Assembly (NCBI GenBank): GCA_035353815.1
Contig: DAOQAG010000022.1
Span: 1-64,000 of the forward strand
DNA: 64,000 bases
Direction: 5' to 3'
Origin: JAKPUX01 sp035353815
Lineage (GTDB): Bacteria; Zhuqueibacterota; Zhuqueibacteria; Residuimicrobiales; Residuimicrobiaceae
Position 1 is the first letter of the stretch. Each line of letters begins with the position of its first letter. The notes below the pieces were generated by a model. That model was not told the origin of the DNA and did no database searches. It worked only from the letters and a program-made list of their open reading frames with translations. The position numbers and the translations under genes are program-made. This document shows positions 7,701 through 16,418 of the stretch, one piece after another.

Positions 7701-9422
7701 TCAGTTGTTGCGCTGCGCGTTATAGATCACCGAGTAGATCATGGCCATCTGGGCGATGACGGTGATCAGGCTGCGCGCCTGTTCCCAGTAGTCGCGCTCC
7801 GGTTTTTCCGGGACGAAGACGGTGTCACCGATTTCGACGATGGTATCATCCTTGGGCTTGGCCCATTCCCCGGTCTGGCTGCGAATGATGCGGACCCGGC
7901 TCTTGCGCGCATTCCAGTTGTAGCCGCCGGCCTCGGCGAGGTAGTATTTGAGCGTTTTGCCCTCCTTGTACGGATAGAGGCCGGGATTGACCACCTGGCC
8001 ACTGACCTTGACCGTCTGTTCCCGGGCCGGGATATGGATCAGATCACGATCGCGCAGGAGAATATCCTGCGATTTATCGCCTTTCTCGAAGAGGGCGGCG
8101 AAATCAACCCCCATACCGCCAACCCGTTCGCGCGATTTGATCTTGAAATAGGTCTTTTCGTTTTCGGTCATCTCCGCCACGGTCATCTTTTTCAGGCGCT
8201 CGAACTCGGGATCGGCGAGATCCTCCTGGGCGCGGCGCTGGATGAAGGCGTTTTTGAGTGAGGCCTCGCTGGTGAGCCCGCCGGCGCGCTGGATCAGTTC
8301 GATCAGATGCGTTCCGCCCTCGCCGATGGCATAGACGCCGGGATAGACGACCTCCCCGGTCACTTCCACATTGCGCACCTCGTGAAATTTGGGCTGAAAG
8401 CGGACAAAGAGACGGTCATCCGGCTGCAGGGGATAATTCAGGGTTTGCGCCTGCGCCGCCGCATCTCCGGCCGGCAGGCTGAGCAGCTCCTTGAAGGTCG
8501 TGGAGCTCGCGCCGCGGAAGCGCACCAGTTCGATCTCGCTCGAGTCGGCGTCGGTCGTAAAGCCGTGCGCCATTTCGAGAAGGTCGCGGACGCGGTCCCC
8601 GGGGGCGAATTCGAATTCATCGGGATTCTTGAGAGCGCCGTAAATGGAGACCCGGCCCGCGGTGCTCTCTTCGTTGGGAACGATGATGACATCGCCGTCG
8701 CGCAGGCAGGGATTGACGCTATGATCGCCGGTGAGGGTGTACTTGAGCAGATCCACATGGACCAGCTCGCCATTCCGCCGCCGGATCAGAATGTTGCGTT
8801 TGGAGCCTGCGGAGTAGTTGATCTGAATGGAGGGATTCATGCGCGCGGTCCGCACCGAACTCTCCTGGGTCGCCGGCGTCTGGACCATGACCTGTTCGGT
8901 TCTGGTCTGGACCTTGAGGGGCTGGATCAGGCCGCCGGCAAGATCGATGGCCTGGGCGGCGCGGCTGGCCCCGGTCACTTCCACCAGGCCGGGATTCTGG
9001 ACCGCGCCGGCGACGGAGACCTTGAAGCTCCGCGGCTTGGTCAGGTGGACCGTGATGCCGCGGCTGGTATATTTGGCAGCCAGACGCTCCAGGATCGCCG
9101 CCTTGGCGTCGGCGAGCGAGCGGTTGGCGACGGGAATGGCGCCGACAGCGGGAAGAATGAGATCGCCCTCCGGCGAGACCGCCGCCGCGAGGTCATCGCT
9201 GGCCGAGCCGCCGACGAGGACGAGAAACTGGTCGCCGGGGCCGACATAATATTCCGCCGGATCGACCTGCTGTTCGAGGGCGATGGCCGGCGCCAGCACG
9301 GCCTGCGAAGCCGACTGCTGCATCTTGTCGCGCAGCGAGCTTTCGAGCATATTTTGCAGCGGCTCCTGGGCCTGTGCCAGCTGCAGCAGGCCCAGCACCC
9401 CAGGAATGATCCATCTTTTCAT
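7701..9422 (-). CDS. SLBB-domain polysaccharide export protein (Wza family)
   Basis: A 573-residue exported protein. A signal peptide (likely AQA|QEP, Gln at +1) is followed by a poly-saccharide export domain (about residues 53-150: EYYVGPGDQFLVLV). Several SLBB beta-grasp repeats follow, with boundaries such as VAGAVQNPG, IYGALKNPD, VTGEVVYPG and VSGQVVNPG. The C-terminus has one hydrophobic helix (SLITVIAQMAMIYSVIY), which in Wza-like proteins crosses the outer membrane. It would form the channel for capsule or exopolysaccharide. It is the last gene of an rfbB-wecB-export operon, starts 15 bases after wecB, has GGGAG before its ATG, and ends at a strong terminator. Confidence 0.88.
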   Translation of the reverse strand: MKRWIIPGVLGLLQLAQAQEPLQNMLESSLRDKMQQSASQAVLAPAIALEQQVDPAEYYVGPGDQFLVLVGGSASDDLAAAVSPEGDLILPAVGAIPVANRSLADAKAAILERLAAKYTSRGITVHLTKPRSFKVSVAGAVQNPGLVEVTGASRAAQAIDLAGGLIQPLKVQTRTEQVMVQTPATQESSVRTARMNPSIQINYSAGSKRNILIRRRNGELVHVDLLKYTLTGDHSVNPCLRDGDVIIVPNEESTAGRVSIYGALKNPDEFEFAPGDRVRDLLEMAHGFTTDADSSEIELVRFRGASSTTFKELLSLPAGDAAAQAQTLNYPLQPDDRLFVRFQPKFHEVRNVEVTGEVVYPGVYAIGEGGTHLIELIQRAGGLTSEASLKNAFIQRRAQEDLADPEFERLKKMTVAEMTENEKTYFKIKSRERVGGMGVDFAALFEKGDKSQDILLRDRDLIHIPAREQTVKVSGQVVNPGLYPYKEGKTLKYYLAEAGGYNWNARKSRVRIIRSQTGEWAKPKDDTIVEIGDTVFVPEKPERDYWEQARSLITVIAQMAMIYSVIYNAQRNN

Positions 9423-9437
9423 TTCAACTCCCTGATA

Positions 9438-10526
9438 TCATGAAAGCAGAATGTTGACGATGCGTTCGCTGGCGCGGCCGTCCCACAAGGGCGGGATGCG
9501 CTTGCGCATCAGCCGGCCGGCGCGAGCCTGCGCGGCATGCTCGATGATGGCGTTGCTCTGCAGCGGCACGAGGCGGTTGCTGCCGAGGGTCACGGTGATG
9601 GGCCGTTCGGTGCTCTCGCGCAGCGTCAGACAAGGCACATTCAGCCAGGTGGTTTCCTCCTGGATGCCGCCCGAGTCGGTGAGCAGATAGGCCGCGGCGC
9701 TCATCAGCCGCAAAAAGGCGAGGTAGCCGAGGGGAGCGATCCGCAACAGATTTTTCATCGCCGCGAAGCGCGGCCCGAATCCATACTGCACCAGCATTTT
9801 TTCCGTGCGCGGGTGCACCGGAAAGACGATCCGGAGATCCTGCTGCAAGGTCTCGAGGGCGGTGAGAATCGTGTCGAGCAGAACGGGATTGTCGACATTG
9901 GAGGGGCGGTGCAGCGTCACCAGGGCGAACGCCCCGGGCTGCACCTGCAATTCCTCCATGATCGGCGAAATCCGGGCTTTTTCGAGGTGTTCGCTGAGCG
10001 AATCGATCATCACATTGCCGACGAAATACATCCGGTGAGCCGGCACCCCTTCGGCGCGGAGGTGGTCCCAGCCGCTTTGCTCGGTGATGAAGAGCCACCT
10101 GGCCAGGGCATCGGTGAGGATGCGGTTGATCTCTTCCGGCATGGTGCGGTCCATGCTGCGCAGTCCCGCCTCGACATGGGCGATCGGGATGTACAGCTTG
10201 GCGGCCGCCAGAGCGGCGGCAAGGGTTGAATTGACATCGCCGGCGACCACGACCAGGTCGGGCTTGATTTCCAGCAGCAGTTTTTCCAGGGCGATCATCA
10301 CCGCGCCGGTTTGTTCGGCGTGGGTGCCCGATCCGACGCCGAGGAAGCGGTCGGGTTCGGGCATACCCAGTTCGCTGAAAAAGGTCTGGCTCATCCGGGC
10401 GTCATAGTGCTGGCCGGTGTGCACCAGGATCGGGCGCACGCTGTCATGTTCCAGCATACGGCGATGGATGGGAGCCATCTTCATAAAATTGGGACGGGCG
10501 CCGACGACGTTGAGAATGGTCCGCAT
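9438..10526 (-). CDS. wecB: UDP-N-acetylglucosamine 2-epimerase (non-hydrolysing)
   Basis: A 362-residue enzyme that interconverts UDP-GlcNAc and UDP-ManNAc, a precursor for surface polysaccharides. Diagnostic family segments are the N-terminal VVGARPNFMKMAPI, then GVGSGTHAEQTG, HVEAGLRS, VTLHRPSNVD and TDSGGIQEE. Length is normal for the family. It lies between rfbB and the SLBB export gene with gaps of 19 and 15 bases, so all three are probably cotranscribed from the promoter at 11610-11638. It is cytoplasmic. Confidence 0.94.
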   Translation of the reverse strand: MRTILNVVGARPNFMKMAPIHRRMLEHDSVRPILVHTGQHYDARMSQTFFSELGMPEPDRFLGVGSGTHAEQTGAVMIALEKLLLEIKPDLVVVAGDVNSTLAAALAAAKLYIPIAHVEAGLRSMDRTMPEEINRILTDALARWLFITEQSGWDHLRAEGVPAHRMYFVGNVMIDSLSEHLEKARISPIMEELQVQPGAFALVTLHRPSNVDNPVLLDTILTALETLQQDLRIVFPVHPRTEKMLVQYGFGPRFAAMKNLLRIAPLGYLAFLRLMSAAAYLLTDSGGIQEETTWLNVPCLTLRESTERPITVTLGSNRLVPLQSNAIIEHAAQARAGRLMRKRIPPLWDGRASERIVNILLS

Positions 10527-10545
10527 GAAAGGAAGAGGCCCCCGG

Positions 10546-11553
10546 CTACAGGTCGCGTTTGTAGTTTTGTTTGTAGAATTCGAGGTACTCGCCGGTTTTC
10601 AGCTTTCCCCACCACCACTGGTTTTCCCGATACCAGCGGATCGTCTGGGTCATTGCCTCTTCAAAGGTATGCTGCGGGGTCCAGCCCAGGGCACGGATCT
10701 TGGCGGTATCGACCGAGTAGCGGCGGTCATGGCCGAGGCGGTCCGCGACCCAGGTCTTGAGGCTCTCCGGTTTGTCCAGCTCGCGCAGGATGATGCCGGT
10801 GATATCGAGGTTGGTGCGTTCATTGCCGGAACCGATGTTGTAGACCTGGCCGTTGGCGCCGTTGTGGATGAGGAAATCGATGGCATCGCAGTGATCCATG
10901 ACGTAGATCCAGTCGCGGATATTCATGCCGTCGCCGTAGATCGGCAGGCTCTTGTCTTCCAGGGCATTGGTGACAAAGAGGGGGATGAGCTTTTCCGGAA
11001 ACTGGAAGGGGCCGTAGTTATTGGAGCAGCGGGTGATCACCACCGGCAATCCGTAGGTGACGAAGTAGGAGAAGGCGAGGCGGTCGGCCCCCGCTTTGGA
11101 GGCGGAGTAAGGGCTCGAGGGTTCGAGGCGGTCACTCTCCTTGAAGGAGCCGGAGAGGATGCTGCCGTAGACCTCGTCGGTGCTGATCTGGACGAACTTT
11201 TGGACGCCGAATTTGCGTGCCGCCTCAAGGAGGACGAAGGCGCCGTAGATGTCGGTCTTGATAAAATCATCGGGGGCGCCGATTGAGCGGTCGACGTGGC
11301 TTTCGGCCGCGAAATTGACGACGACATCGGCCTGGGGCATCAGTTCATCCACGAGACGGGCATCGCAGATGTCGCCATGGACGAAGCGGTGGTTGGCCGC
11401 CCCGGCGAGATCCTTGAGGTTATCGAGGTTGCCCGCGTAGGTCAGCTTGTCGATGTTGATGATCTCCACCTCCGCGCCGTATTTGGCCAGGAGGTAGTGG
11501 ACGAAATTGCTGCCGATAAATCCGGCGCCGCCGGTGACGAGAAAACGTTTCAT
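10546..11553 (-). CDS. rfbB: dTDP-glucose 4,6-dehydratase
   Basis: A 335-residue extended short-chain dehydrogenase that converts dTDP-glucose to dTDP-4-keto-6-deoxyglucose for rhamnose and related sugars. The NAD-binding GGAGFIGSNF is at the N-terminus. The catalytic STDEVYG and YSASKAGADRL segments are present, as is NNYGPFQFPEKLIP, which separates this enzyme from general epimerases. The other rml/rfb genes are not in the window. It is the first gene of the reverse-strand polysaccharide operon. Confidence 0.94.
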   Translation of the reverse strand: MKRFLVTGGAGFIGSNFVHYLLAKYGAEVEIINIDKLTYAGNLDNLKDLAGAANHRFVHGDICDARLVDELMPQADVVVNFAAESHVDRSIGAPDDFIKTDIYGAFVLLEAARKFGVQKFVQISTDEVYGSILSGSFKESDRLEPSSPYSASKAGADRLAFSYFVTYGLPVVITRCSNNYGPFQFPEKLIPLFVTNALEDKSLPIYGDGMNIRDWIYVMDHCDAIDFLIHNGANGQVYNIGSGNERTNLDITGIILRELDKPESLKTWVADRLGHDRRYSVDTAKIRALGWTPQHTFEEAMTQTIRWYRENQWWWGKLKTGEYLEFYKQNYKRDL

Positions 11554-11609
11554 GCAGATACCTGTCCGATAAAGAGGGTTGCTGATGTGGGAATTTTTTC
11601 CTAATTTTC

Positions 11610-11638
11610 AATGTACAAACCCGGCTGGTAAAAGTCAA
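11610..11638 (-). promoter_or_regulatory. promoter of the rfbB-wecB-export operon
   Basis: On the reverse strand TTGACT (11638-11633) and TACATT (11615-11610) are spaced by exactly 17 bases in an AT-rich intergenic region. Transcription would begin near 11603, about 50 bases before the rfbB ATG. Confidence 0.55.
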
Positions 11639-11719
11639 TCCCTTATTTTTCACACAGCCGCGGCATGACTTTAACATAGTACCGCAGGGCGGGGCCTTTG
11701 CGGAAAAAGGAAACACTGC

Positions 11720-13462
11720 ATGGCTGAATCGTTGTTTCGCATGGCGCTGGCGCAGATCAATCCGGTCGTCGGCGACCTGCCGGGCAATGCCGGCAAAATC
11801 GCCGCGAAAATGGCCGAAGCGGCGCAGGCCGGGTGCGATCTCGTCGCCTTTCCCGAGCTCGCACTGACCGGCTATCCCCCCGAGGATCTGCTGCTGCGGC
11901 GGCAATTCATCGCCGACCAGCGCGAACAACTGCTGCGGCTGGCGGAGCAATGCGGCGAGACGGTGACCATCGTCGGCTTTGTCGATGAAGCGGCGGGCCG
12001 GCTGTATAACGCCGCGGCCATCCTTCACCAGGGCTGGATCCACGGCGCCTACCACAAGGTGCAGTTGCCCAACTACAGCGTTTTCGACGAGGAGCGCTAT
12101 TTCGAGGCCGGAAACCGCCCGCTGCTGCTCGACTTTGGCGCGCTGAGCATCGGCCTGAGCATCTGCGAGGACATCTGGATCGAGGAGAGCGTCGTCGAGG
12201 CGGAGGCCCTGGCGGGCGGCGCCGATCTGCTGCTCAACATCTCCGCATCCCCCTTTTACAGCACCAAGGGCGAGGAGCGCCTCGAGTTGATGCAGCGGCG
12301 CGCACGGCGCACCGGCAGCATCGTCGCCTATCTCAATCTCGCCGGCGGCCAGGATGAGCTGGTCTTCGATGGCCGCAGTCTGGTGGTGGCGGCGGATGGC
12401 CGGCTCCTTGCGGCCGGCGGCGGATTTCAGGAGGATTTTATTCTGGTCGAATGGCCGCTGCACGAGTTTGCCGCGCTGCGGCCGGCGCGTGCCCGGCTCC
12501 CGGTCCCCGAATTCCGCGGCCTCGAGCCGGCCTTGCTGGTTCCCATCGATTGGCATCCCGAGGCCAGGCCCGAACTGAAAGCCGCAGAGCGCGCCATAAC
12601 CCCGGTGCGCAACGAGGTCGAAGAGATCTATCAGGCGCTGCTGCTGGGAATTCGCGACTATACCCGCAAGAACGGCTTTGCGAAGGTGACCCTCGGACTG
12701 AGCGGGGGTATCGATTCCGCCCTGGTGGCGGTCCTGGCGGCCGATGCGCTCGGCGCCAGTCAGGTTGTGGCCGTCACCATGCCCTCGCCCTACTCCTCTT
12801 CCGGCAGCGTCGGCGATTCGGAGCAGCTGGCCCGGAACCTCGGCATCGAACTGCTCAACTTGCCGGTCACCGCGGCGTTTCACGCTTATGTGAAGACCCT
12901 CCAGGGTGTTTTTGCGGGGCGGGAGGCCGACCTCGCCGAGGAAAACCTCCAGGCGCGCATCCGCGGCAACCTGCTGATGGCCCTCTCCAACAAATTCGGC
13001 TGGATGGTGCTGGTCACCGGCAACAAGAGCGAGGTCAGCGTCGGCTACTGCACGATCTATGGCGATATGGCTGGCGGCTTTTCGCCGCTGAAGGATGTCT
13101 ACAAGACGATGGTCTACGCCTTGTCGGAGTACCGCAACAAGCAAGCGGGCTATGATCTCATCCCGCGCGCGATCATCGACAAGGCCCCCTCCGCGGAGCT
13201 GCGGCCCAACCAGACCGATCAGCAGAGTCTGCCGCCCTACGACCTGCTGGATGCCGTGCTCGAACTCTATGTGGAAAGGGAGATGGGCGCGCCGGAGATC
13301 ATCGCCCAGGGCTTCGAGGCGGCGATGGTGCACAAGGTGGCGCGGCTGGTCGACATGGCAGAGTACAAGCGCCGGCAGGGAGCGCCGGGTATCAAGATCA
13401 CGCCGCGGGCGTTTGGCAAGGACCGGCGCATGCCGATCACCAACCGCTACCGCGGGATCTGA
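11720..13462 (+). CDS. nadE: glutamine-dependent NAD+ synthetase
   Basis: A 580-residue two-domain enzyme performing the last step of NAD synthesis, amidation of deamido-NAD with glutamine as nitrogen source. The N-terminal nitrilase-type glutaminase has its triad: Glu46 (FPELALTGYPPEDLL), Lys113 (YHKVQLPNY) and Cys149 (SICEDIW). The C-terminal synthetase domain (about 300-580) has the ATP loop LGLSGGIDSALV and the motif TGNKSEVSVGYCTIYGDMAGG. The start is supported by AAAAGGA eight bases upstream. Its 3' end overlaps the convergent glycosyltransferase gene by 16 bases. Confidence 0.95.
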   Translation: MAESLFRMALAQINPVVGDLPGNAGKIAAKMAEAAQAGCDLVAFPELALTGYPPEDLLLRRQFIADQREQLLRLAEQCGETVTIVGFVDEAAGRLYNAAAILHQGWIHGAYHKVQLPNYSVFDEERYFEAGNRPLLLDFGALSIGLSICEDIWIEESVVEAEALAGGADLLLNISASPFYSTKGEERLELMQRRARRTGSIVAYLNLAGGQDELVFDGRSLVVAADGRLLAAGGGFQEDFILVEWPLHEFAALRPARARLPVPEFRGLEPALLVPIDWHPEARPELKAAERAITPVRNEVEEIYQALLLGIRDYTRKNGFAKVTLGLSGGIDSALVAVLAADALGASQVVAVTMPSPYSSSGSVGDSEQLARNLGIELLNLPVTAAFHAYVKTLQGVFAGREADLAEENLQARIRGNLLMALSNKFGWMVLVTGNKSEVSVGYCTIYGDMAGGFSPLKDVYKTMVYALSEYRNKQAGYDLIPRAIIDKAPSAELRPNQTDQQSLPPYDLLDAVLELYVEREMGAPEIIAQGFEAAMVHKVARLVDMAEYKRRQGAPGIKITPRAFGKDRRMPITNRYRGI

Positions 13463-14352
13463 TCGAGGGGTAAGCGGCAGCCGTGCAGGAAACCGGCCGC
13501 GTGCCAGCTCAGGCCCAGCAGCACCAGGGGCAGCAGGAGCAGGAATTTGAGGAAATTGAGCGGGCTGTAGCGCAGGAGGCGCAGGCCGATGGTGCCCGTA
13601 CGCACCAGCGGCATCAGCGGGATGAGCCCGGGATGGCGCACAAAGATCCGCCCCCGGACCGGGTTCTGGCGGCGGTTATGCGCCGCGCCCACGCCCAGCT
13701 CGTACTGGTTGCGCAAGATCCGGCGCAGGCGGGTGCGATTGCGGTGCCAGATGACCGCCCGGGGTTCCCAGTAGAGCTGCCGGCCGGCGGCGTGAATCTT
13801 GCGGAAGTACATGTTGTCACTGCCCTTGATCTGACCGGCGAAGGGGCCGAACTCGTCATAGATTGCGCGGGTGAAGGAGACATTGCCGGTGCCGAAGTGA
13901 TCCTTGGCGGTGGTGGCATAGGGAGTGAGCAGATCGCTGCATTCCAGCAGGTAATCGAGGGTGCCGAATATATTCCAGGGGGTGCCGTTGCGGACCAGGC
14001 CGCCGACGACGGGATGGCCCTGGCGATGGGCGGCGACCAGGTTTTGCAGCCAACGGCGGTCGACCTGGCAGTCGGTGTCGGTGAAGGCGAAATATTCGCC
14101 GCGGGCGATTTCAAGGCCGGCGTTGCGGGCGGTGCCGGGAAAGGCCCGCTGCGGCAGGGCCAGAACGCGGGTTTGCGGGAAGCGTGCGCGGACGAGCTCG
14201 GCCGTATCATCGCCGCTCGAATCGACGACGATGACCTCAAAGGGAAAATCACACACCTGGTCAAAAACCGATGCGAGGGCATCGAAGATGTAGTGCTTCT
14301 GCCGGTAGGAGGCGATGATCACCGAGACCAGGGGCTGCTCTTGTGTCGACAT
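13447..14352 (-). CDS. family 2 glycosyltransferase with C-terminal membrane segment
   Basis: Starting at the ATG whose first base is 14352 gives 301 residues; the frame runs further upstream only into the tRNA gene and its terminator. It has the GT-A opening VSVIIASYRQKHYI, a VVDSSGDDTAELV nucleotide-binding region, the metal-binding FTDTDCQVD and an acceptor-side ...YFRKIHAAG segment. The C-terminus is hydrophobic (LLLLPLVLLGLSWHAAGFL), implying membrane attachment. It probably adds a sugar to a surface glycan; donor and acceptor cannot be told from sequence. Confidence 0.85.
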   Translation of the reverse strand: MSTQEQPLVSVIIASYRQKHYIFDALASVFDQVCDFPFEVIVVDSSGDDTAELVRARFPQTRVLALPQRAFPGTARNAGLEIARGEYFAFTDTDCQVDRRWLQNLVAAHRQGHPVVGGLVRNGTPWNIFGTLDYLLECSDLLTPYATTAKDHFGTGNVSFTRAIYDEFGPFAGQIKGSDNMYFRKIHAAGRQLYWEPRAVIWHRNRTRLRRILRNQYELGVGAAHNRRQNPVRGRIFVRHPGLIPLMPLVRTGTIGLRLLRYSPLNFLKFLLLLPLVLLGLSWHAAGFLHGCRLPLDQIPR

Positions 14353-14378
14353 GGCTGGACCTGCAGGGCTGTGAGTGC

Positions 14379-14408
14379 AAAAAAATAGGGTATTCTGCTG
14401 AATACCCT
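14379..14408 (-). terminator. intrinsic terminator of the tRNA-Lys gene
   Basis: A perfect 9-base-pair stem (AGGGTATTC at 14387-14395 with GAATACCCT at 14400-14408, loop TGCT) is followed on the reverse strand by a run of seven Ts (14385-14379). It lies four bases downstream of the tRNA 3' end. Confidence 0.85.
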
Positions 14409-14412
14409 TGAG

Positions 14413-14485
<73 letters not shown>

Positions 14486-14605
14486 GTCTGCCGTGATTGC
14501 AGGCTATAATGTATCCATAATTTCGCTTTTTATCAAGAAAAAAATAACACGGGAAAGATATTTTGCCGGGATCCGGCAGGTATCGAGCCAAGGGAGGTTC
14601 ATATC

Positions 14606-15163
14606 GTGGGTGCACTTTTGCAGATCATCCAGGCGCGGCGGAGCGTGCGCCGTTTTACCGGGCAGCCGGTGGCGCGCACTGTGCTGCAACAGTGCCTCGA
14701 GGCGGCACGGCTGGCGCCTTCGGCGGAGAACGTCCAGCCCTGGCGGTTTCTGATCGTCGATGATCCGGCGGTTAAGGAACGGCTGGCGGCAGAGGCCTTT
14801 TCGGGCCTCTACCGGGTGACGCGCTGGGCCGAAAAGGCGCCCGTGCTGGTGGTTCTTTTTGCCGAACTGGATGTTCTGGCCAACCGCCTTGGTAAGCAGG
14901 TGACGGGCATCGACTATTACCTCATCGATAGCGGGATCGCCGGCGAGCATTTTTGCCTCCAGGCCGCGGAGTTGGGGGTGGGGAGTTGCTGGATCGGCTG
15001 GTTCAGCCCCCAAGGCGTGCGCCGGGCGCTCGGGACGCCGCGCGGGCTGCGGCCGGTGGCGATGTTTGCTTTGGGGTATTCCGCGCATGCCAACACCCCG
15101 GAGAAAAAACGCCGGCCGGCCGGGGAGATCGGCTGGTACAACCGCATCGGAGAGCCGCTATGA
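14606..15163 (+). CDS. nitroreductase family protein
   Basis: A 185-residue FMN-dependent oxidoreductase of the nitroreductase fold. The GTG start at 14606 is chosen because AGGGAGG lies eight bases upstream. The FMN phosphate-binding RRSVRRFTGQP and the second segment ARLAPSAENVQPWRF are at the N-terminus. The GVGSCWIGWF segment toward the C-terminus is also typical. The physiological substrate is unknown. The stop codon overlaps the mutY start (ATGA), so translation is coupled. Confidence 0.88.
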   Translation: MGALLQIIQARRSVRRFTGQPVARTVLQQCLEAARLAPSAENVQPWRFLIVDDPAVKERLAAEAFSGLYRVTRWAEKAPVLVVLFAELDVLANRLGKQVTGIDYYLIDSGIAGEHFCLQAAELGVGSCWIGWFSPQGVRRALGTPRGLRPVAMFALGYSAHANTPEKKRRPAGEIGWYNRIGEPL

Positions 15164-16338
15164 GCGCGACGGGCCGCCGCGCCGGATCAGCCGCAGCCGG
15201 CAGCGCCGTGACAGCAGCGCCGGGCAGCCCCGATGCCGCCTGGCTGGAGCCCTGCCGCGCCGCCCTGCTCGGCTGGTTCAGCCGCGCCGCGCGGATCCTT
15301 CCCTGGCGCGAGAACCGTGATCCTTACCGGGTCTGGATCTCGGAGATCATGCTGCAGCAGACCCAGGTCAAGCAGGTGCTGCCCTATTACGAGCGCTTCT
15401 TAGCGCGGTTCCCCGACGTGGCGGCTCTGGCCGCGGCCCCGCTCGATCAACTCCTCAAGGCCTGGGAGGGGATGGGTTATTATGCGCGGGCGCGCAACCT
15501 CCACCGCGCCGCACAGGAGATCGTCCGCGCCCACGGCGGCCGCTTTCCGCAGGAGGCAGCGGCGGTGCGCGCCTTGCCGGGTATTGGTCCCTATACGGCG
15601 GCGGCCATTCTCAGCATCGCCTTTGGCCGGCCCGAGGTGGTGGTCGATGGCAATGTCGCCCGGGTGATCGCGCGGCTGTCCGCCGTGGCCGAGGAGGCCA
15701 AATCGACGGCGGGCCGGAAGCGGATCGAGGCGCTGGCCGCCGCCTTTTTCGATCCTGAGCGTCCCGGGGATTTTAATGAAGCCATGATGGAACTGGGGGC
15801 GGTCATCTGCACCCCACGTGCGCCGGCCTGTCCGGAGTGTCCGGTGGCCGCCTGCTGTGCGGCGCGGCGCAAGGGGGATGTCGAAGGTTACCCGGTGCGG
15901 CGCCCGGCGAAAGCCAAACCCCATTATCAGATCGCGGCGGCCCTGATCTGGCGCGGCGAGGAGCTGCTGATCGCGCGGCGGCGCGAGGAAGGGCTGCTCG
16001 GGGGATTATGGGAGTTCCCGGGCGGCAAGCAGCAACCGGGCGAGAGCCTGGAAGAGACCGCAGTGCGCGAAACGGCTGAGGAAGTGGGGGTGTGCATCCG
16101 GGTGGTGGAGAAATTCATGAGCGTGGAGCATGCCTACACCCATTTTTCGATCACCCTGCACGTCTTCCACGGCGTCTGGCTCGGCGGCGAGCCGGTGTGC
16201 CACGCATGCAGCGATTGGCGCTGGATCGAGATGGAGCAGCTGCGGGAGTATGCTTTCCCGCGGGCGAATAGCCGGGTCATCGAGGCGCTACTGGCGAGAA
16301 AGAGCTCCCGCCCGCGAATTGAATTGCTGTGCATTTGA
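15160..16338 (+). CDS. mutY: A/G-specific adenine glycosylase with intact Nudix box
   Basis: A 392-residue base-excision repair enzyme that removes adenine opposite 8-oxoguanine. The glycosylase domain has the helix-hairpin-helix and catalytic region LPGIGPYTAAAI ... VVVDGNVARVIARL. The iron-sulfur ligands Cys217, Cys224, Cys227 and Cys233 have the exact C-x6-C-x2-C-x5-C spacing. The C-terminal domain is usually a degenerate Nudix fold. Here residues 289-311 give a full Nudix signature (G289, E295, R303-E304, E307-E308, G310), so it may also hydrolyse oxidised nucleotides. It starts in the ATGA overlap with the nitroreductase gene. Confidence 0.94.
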   Translation: MSATGRRAGSAAAGSAVTAAPGSPDAAWLEPCRAALLGWFSRAARILPWRENRDPYRVWISEIMLQQTQVKQVLPYYERFLARFPDVAALAAAPLDQLLKAWEGMGYYARARNLHRAAQEIVRAHGGRFPQEAAAVRALPGIGPYTAAAILSIAFGRPEVVVDGNVARVIARLSAVAEEAKSTAGRKRIEALAAAFFDPERPGDFNEAMMELGAVICTPRAPACPECPVAACCAARRKGDVEGYPVRRPAKAKPHYQIAAALIWRGEELLIARRREEGLLGGLWEFPGGKQQPGESLEETAVRETAEEVGVCIRVVEKFMSVEHAYTHFSITLHVFHGVWLGGEPVCHACSDWRWIEMEQLREYAFPRANSRVIEALLARKSSRPRIELLCI

Positions 16339-16352
16339 AAAAACGTTATATT
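16324..16352 (+). promoter_or_regulatory. candidate promoter for the DprA-like gene
   Basis: TTGCTG (16324-16329) and TATATT (16347-16352) are spaced by 17 bases, the first lying inside the mutY 3' end. The next start codon is at 16419. Confidence 0.35.
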
Positions 16353-16418
16353 TAGGAAACCGCAACCTGGAGAGCCTGGGGAGCGCCATTTGCTTGAAAG
16401 AGTTCAGGGGAGAAGCAT

